NCBI GenBank assembly: GCA_045810285.1
Contig: JBJMWE010000081.1
Coordinates: forward strand, 1 to 14,517
Reading direction: 5' to 3'
DNA: 14,517 nt
From: Scleromatobacter sp045810285
Lineage (GTDB): Bacteria; Pseudomonadota; Gammaproteobacteria; Burkholderiales; Burkholderiaceae_C
The notes under the pieces are model-generated. The model had not been told where the DNA came from and did not search any database. It saw only the letters and a list, made by a program, of their open reading frames with translations. Of this stretch, positions 12,566-14,517 are shown in pieces (within the stretch, counting starts at the first letter, position 1; every line of letters starts with the position of its first letter). Position numbers and translations under genes: made by a program.

Positions 12566-14149
12566 ATGAAACATTTCGCGCGCCTGCTCTTCATCACGGT
12601 CACGCTGCTGCGTTTCGGCGTCGACGAGATCGCGCTCGGCCGCGTGCGCCAGCCGTGGCTGCGCGCCCTCGCGCGGCTGATCGCCGTCGGGCGCAGCTAC
12701 GACGAACCGCGCGGTCCGCGGCTGCGCCAGGCGCTCGAGCGCCTGGGGCCGATCTTCATCAAGTTCGGCCAGGTGCTGTCCACCCGGCGCGACCTGCTGC
12801 CGGCCGACATCGCCGACGAGCTGGCGCTGCTGCAGGATCGCGTGCCGCCGTTCGACGGCGCCACCGCGCGCGGGCTGGTCGAGAGCGGCCTGCTCAAGGA
12901 GCTGGGTCGCCACTTCGACGACGTGTTCCAGGAGTTCGACAACACCCCCGTGGCCAGCGCGTCGATCGCGCAGGTGCACTTCGCCACGCTGCGCGGCGGA
13001 CGCCAGGTCGCGGTCAAGGTGCTGCGCCCCAACGTGCTGCGGGCCATCGAGAGCGACCTCGCCATCCTGCACACGGTGGCGCGCTGGGTGGAGCGCATCA
13101 GCGTCGACGGCAAGCGCCTGCGCCCGCGCGACGTCGTCGCGGAGTTCGACACCTACCTGCACGACGAGCTCGACCTGATCCGCGAGGCCGCCAACGCCGC
13201 GCAGCTGCGCCGCAACATGGCCAGCCTCGACCTGATCATGGTGCCCGAGATGCTGTGGGACTTCTGCACGTCCCGCGTGATGGTGATGGAGCGCATGTAC
13301 GGCGTGCCCATCAGCCAGGTCGACCGCCTGCGCCAGGCCGGCGTCGACATCCCGAAGCTGGCGCGCGACGGTGTCACCATCTTCTTCACGCAGGTGTTCC
13401 GCGACGGCTTCTTCCACGCGGACATGCACCCGGGCAACATCCAGGTGAGCATCGCCCCCGAGACCTTCGGGCGCTACATCGCGCTCGACTTCGGCATCAT
13501 CGGCACGCTCACCGAGTCCGACAAGGATTACCTGGCGCAGAACTTCATTGCCTTCTTCCGCCGCGACTACAAGCGCGTGGCGGAGCTGCACATCGAGAGC
13601 GGCTGGGTGCCGCCGGACACCCGGCTCGAGTCGCTGGAGAGCGCGGTGCGCGCCGTCTGCGAACCGCACTTCGACCGGCCGCTGAAGGACATCTCGCTGG
13701 GCCAGGTGCTGCTGCGGCTGTTCCAGACCTCGCGCCGCTTCAACGTCGAGATCCAGCCGCAGCTGGTGCTGCTGCAGAAGACGCTGCTCAACGTGGAAGG
13801 CCTGGGCCGCCAGCTCGATCCGGAGCTGGACCTGTGGAGCACCGCCCAGCCCTTCCTCGAGCGCTGGATGAACCAGCAGATCGGCTGGCGCGGCTTCGTC
13901 GATCGCCTGAAGGACGAGGCGCCGCGCTACGCCCACTACCTCCCGGCGCTGCCGCGCCTGGTGCACCAGGCGCTCACGATCGCCGCGCGCAAGGTCGACG
14001 ACGACCGGGTGCCCGCCTCGTCCGCCCAGGTGGCCGCCCTCCTGAAGGAACAGCGCCGCACCAACCGGCTGCTGCAGGCGATGCTGTGGGTGGCGGTCGG
14101 CTTCGTCGTCGGCCTCTGCGCCGTGCGGCTGGCGCTGGCGTTCCATTGA
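12566..14149 (+). CDS. ubiB: UbiB, ubiquinone biosynthesis atypical kinase/ATPase
   Basis: The protein has 527 residues (E. coli UbiB 546). UbiB is a membrane-anchored protein-kinase-like ATPase needed for ubiquinone synthesis, thought to help lipid intermediates leave the membrane. The family KxGQ motif is K66-F-G-Q69 in the segment IFIKFGQVLSTRRD. The Ala-rich loop replacing the Gly-rich loop is VASASIAQVH (about 130-139), and the ATP lysine is K151 in VAVKVLRP. The ExD motif lies in EFDTYLHDELDLIREAANA. The catalytic loop HADMHPGN (284-291) has D286, and the DFG aspartate is D308. A C-terminal membrane helix (MLWVAVGFVVGLCAVRLALAF) ends the protein. The open frame runs upstream through the hairpin-rich gap, but the Shine-Dalgarno sequence and family length fix the start at 12566. 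Confidence 0.97.
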   Translation: MKHFARLLFITVTLLRFGVDEIALGRVRQPWLRALARLIAVGRSYDEPRGPRLRQALERLGPIFIKFGQVLSTRRDLLPADIADELALLQDRVPPFDGATARGLVESGLLKELGRHFDDVFQEFDNTPVASASIAQVHFATLRGGRQVAVKVLRPNVLRAIESDLAILHTVARWVERISVDGKRLRPRDVVAEFDTYLHDELDLIREAANAAQLRRNMASLDLIMVPEMLWDFCTSRVMVMERMYGVPISQVDRLRQAGVDIPKLARDGVTIFFTQVFRDGFFHADMHPGNIQVSIAPETFGRYIALDFGIIGTLTESDKDYLAQNFIAFFRRDYKRVAELHIESGWVPPDTRLESLESAVRAVCEPHFDRPLKDISLGQVLLRLFQTSRRFNVEIQPQLVLLQKTLLNVEGLGRQLDPELDLWSTAQPFLERWMNQQIGWRGFVDRLKDEAPRYAHYLPALPRLVHQALTIAARKVDDDRVPASSAQVAALLKEQRRTNRLLQAMLWVAVGFVVGLCAVRLALAFH

Positions 14150-14244
14150 ACGGCGTTCGCCGCCCGGCGATGCTGACGAACCATGGAATGTGGGCCGCGG
14201 CTGTCGACACCGGGTTGTTTCGTCACGAAAAGGCCCCATATTCA

Positions 14245-14258
14245 CGGCTCGCGAGCCG
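14245..14258. promoter_or_regulatory. 14-bp perfect palindrome downstream of ubiB
   Basis: CGGCTCGCGAGCCG is self-complementary and lies 95 nt after the ubiB stop, just before the terminator-like hairpin and about 40 nt upstream of the TATAAT box. It could be an operator for the FmdB gene or part of the ubiB 3' end. Nothing seen decides. Confidence 0.25.
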
Positions 14259-14261
14259 ACC

Positions 14262-14300
14262 GGCCGGGCTTTCAGGGCCCGGGAGCCCGTCGGCCTTTAT
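14262..14300 (+). terminator. probable intrinsic terminator of the ubi operon
   Basis: GGCCGGGCT (14262-14270) pairs with AGCCC (14284-14288) and, across a 3-nt bulge, with GGCC (14292-14295). TTTAT follows at once. The stem is strong, but the loop is 13 nt and the T-run is short, so efficiency may be moderate. Confidence 0.45.
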
Positions 14301-14303
14301 AAT
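14298..14303 (+). promoter_or_regulatory. -10 box (TATAAT) for the FmdB-type gene
   Basis: A perfect TATAAT stands 27 nt before the ATG in otherwise GC-rich DNA. No good -35 hexamer is found at 16-18 nt spacing, where the sequence is GGGCCC-like, so an activator or a weak sigma-70 promoter is implied. It overlaps the T-run of the terminator-like hairpin. Confidence 0.5.
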
Positions 14304-14330
14304 TTCCTGTTTCGTCCAGAGAGCCCAGCC

Positions 14331-14517
14331 ATGCCGATCTACGCGTATCGCTGCGCTTCGTGCGGCCATTCGCGCGACGTGCTGCAGAAGATTTCCGACC
14401 CCGTGCTGACCACCTGTCCGGCGTGCGGCGTCGACCAGTTCCAGAAGCAGGTCACGGCCGCCGGATTCCAGCTCAAGGGATCGGGCTGGTACGTCACCGA
14501 CTTCCGCAACGGCGGCA
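14331..14517 (+). CDS. FmdB-type zinc ribbon protein, 3' truncated by the window
   Basis: The first 62 residues are present. The start MPIYAYRCASCGHSRDVLQKISD is the classic FmdB/CxxC_CxxC_SSSS zinc ribbon: C8-x2-C11 and C29-x2-C32 hold one zinc. KQVTAAGFQLKGSGWYVTDFRN follows, where the FQLKGSGWYxTDF stretch is the conserved second half of this family. The function is unsettled; the name comes from a regulatory protein of formamidase/amidase genes, and in Burkholderiales it usually precedes a DUF502 membrane protein and aspS, which I infer may follow past the window. It has its own likely promoter and is separated from ubiB by 181 nt holding a terminator-like hairpin. Confidence 0.92.
   Translation, partial: MPIYAYRCASCGHSRDVLQKISDPVLTTCPACGVDQFQKQVTAAGFQLKGSGWYVTDFRNGG

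Noticed and set aside
12354..12569. 71-aa gene between ubiJ and ubiB
   Set aside because: Although coupled at both ends, its translation follows the hairpin-rich repeat and lacks a protein-like pattern, so it is listed only as an observation.
12179..14245. 688-codon minus-strand open frame opposite ubiB
   Set aside because: It is antisense to the well-supported ubiB, with a His/Asp/Gln/Arg-rich translation typical of antisense frames in GC-rich DNA and no recognisable domain.
1..14517. CRISPR arrays, tRNA/rRNA genes, insertion sequences, prophage or defence genes
   Set aside because: I saw no regularly spaced direct repeats, tRNA-like cloverleaf, transposase or integrase motif, or defence-family protein anywhere in the window.

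Overview
The window is a very GC-rich (by eye near 70 %) stretch of ordinary-looking chromosome. It most likely comes from a betaproteobacterium of the order Burkholderiales. The reasons are an orphan Bug-type (tripartite tricarboxylate receptor) binding protein, a large FAD/Fe-S oxidoreductase of the DUF3683 type at the left edge, and the order DUF971 - ubiE ... ubiJ - ubiB - FmdB zinc ribbon, which I know from that order. I saw no rRNA, tRNA, CRISPR array, transposase, phage gene or integrase. No gene-free stretch exceeds 300 bases.

Left part (1-2529). The end of a CCG-domain Fe-S/FAD oxidoreductase runs, 1 nt apart, into an APH-fold small-molecule or protein kinase. A 93-aa unknown protein converges on it from the minus strand.

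Minus-strand block (2248-5917). In transcription order: a periplasmic Bug binding protein, an unknown 137-aa protein, a possible 34-aa coupled ORF, a LysR-type regulator, a RidA-family protein and the 93-aa unknown. A clean LysR-type inverted repeat lies between the regulator and the RidA gene, suggesting regulator and target. Overlapping palindromes cover the regulator's own start codon.

Plus-strand block (6057-7547). A HIT-family protein (divergent from the Bug gene), an exported SnoaL-like protein, and a GNAT acetyltransferase coupled to it by an ATGA overlap. A 420-aa exported protein of unknown function converges from the minus strand (7556-8818).

Right part (8962-14517). A ubiquinone locus: DUF971 protein, UbiE methyltransferase, then a UDP-glucose 4-epimerase (GalE) and a HAD-IB phosphatase, then UbiJ and UbiB, and the start of an FmdB-type zinc ribbon gene. 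UbiE carries out the C-methylation of ubiquinone and menaquinone synthesis. UbiJ (SCP2 lipid-binding) and UbiB (atypical kinase/ATPase) are accessory factors for the hydroxylation steps. galE and the HAD gene are the unexpected members, packed tightly between ubiE and ubiJ.

The points most worth a second look are the Cys at position 299 of GalE, which predicts acceptance of UDP-N-acetylhexosamines; the galE-HAD insertion in the ubi operon; a roughly 200-bp hairpin-rich segment between ubiJ and ubiB that looks like a dispersed repeat; and the LysR box ahead of the RidA gene. I found no convincing sign of an undescribed multi-gene system.
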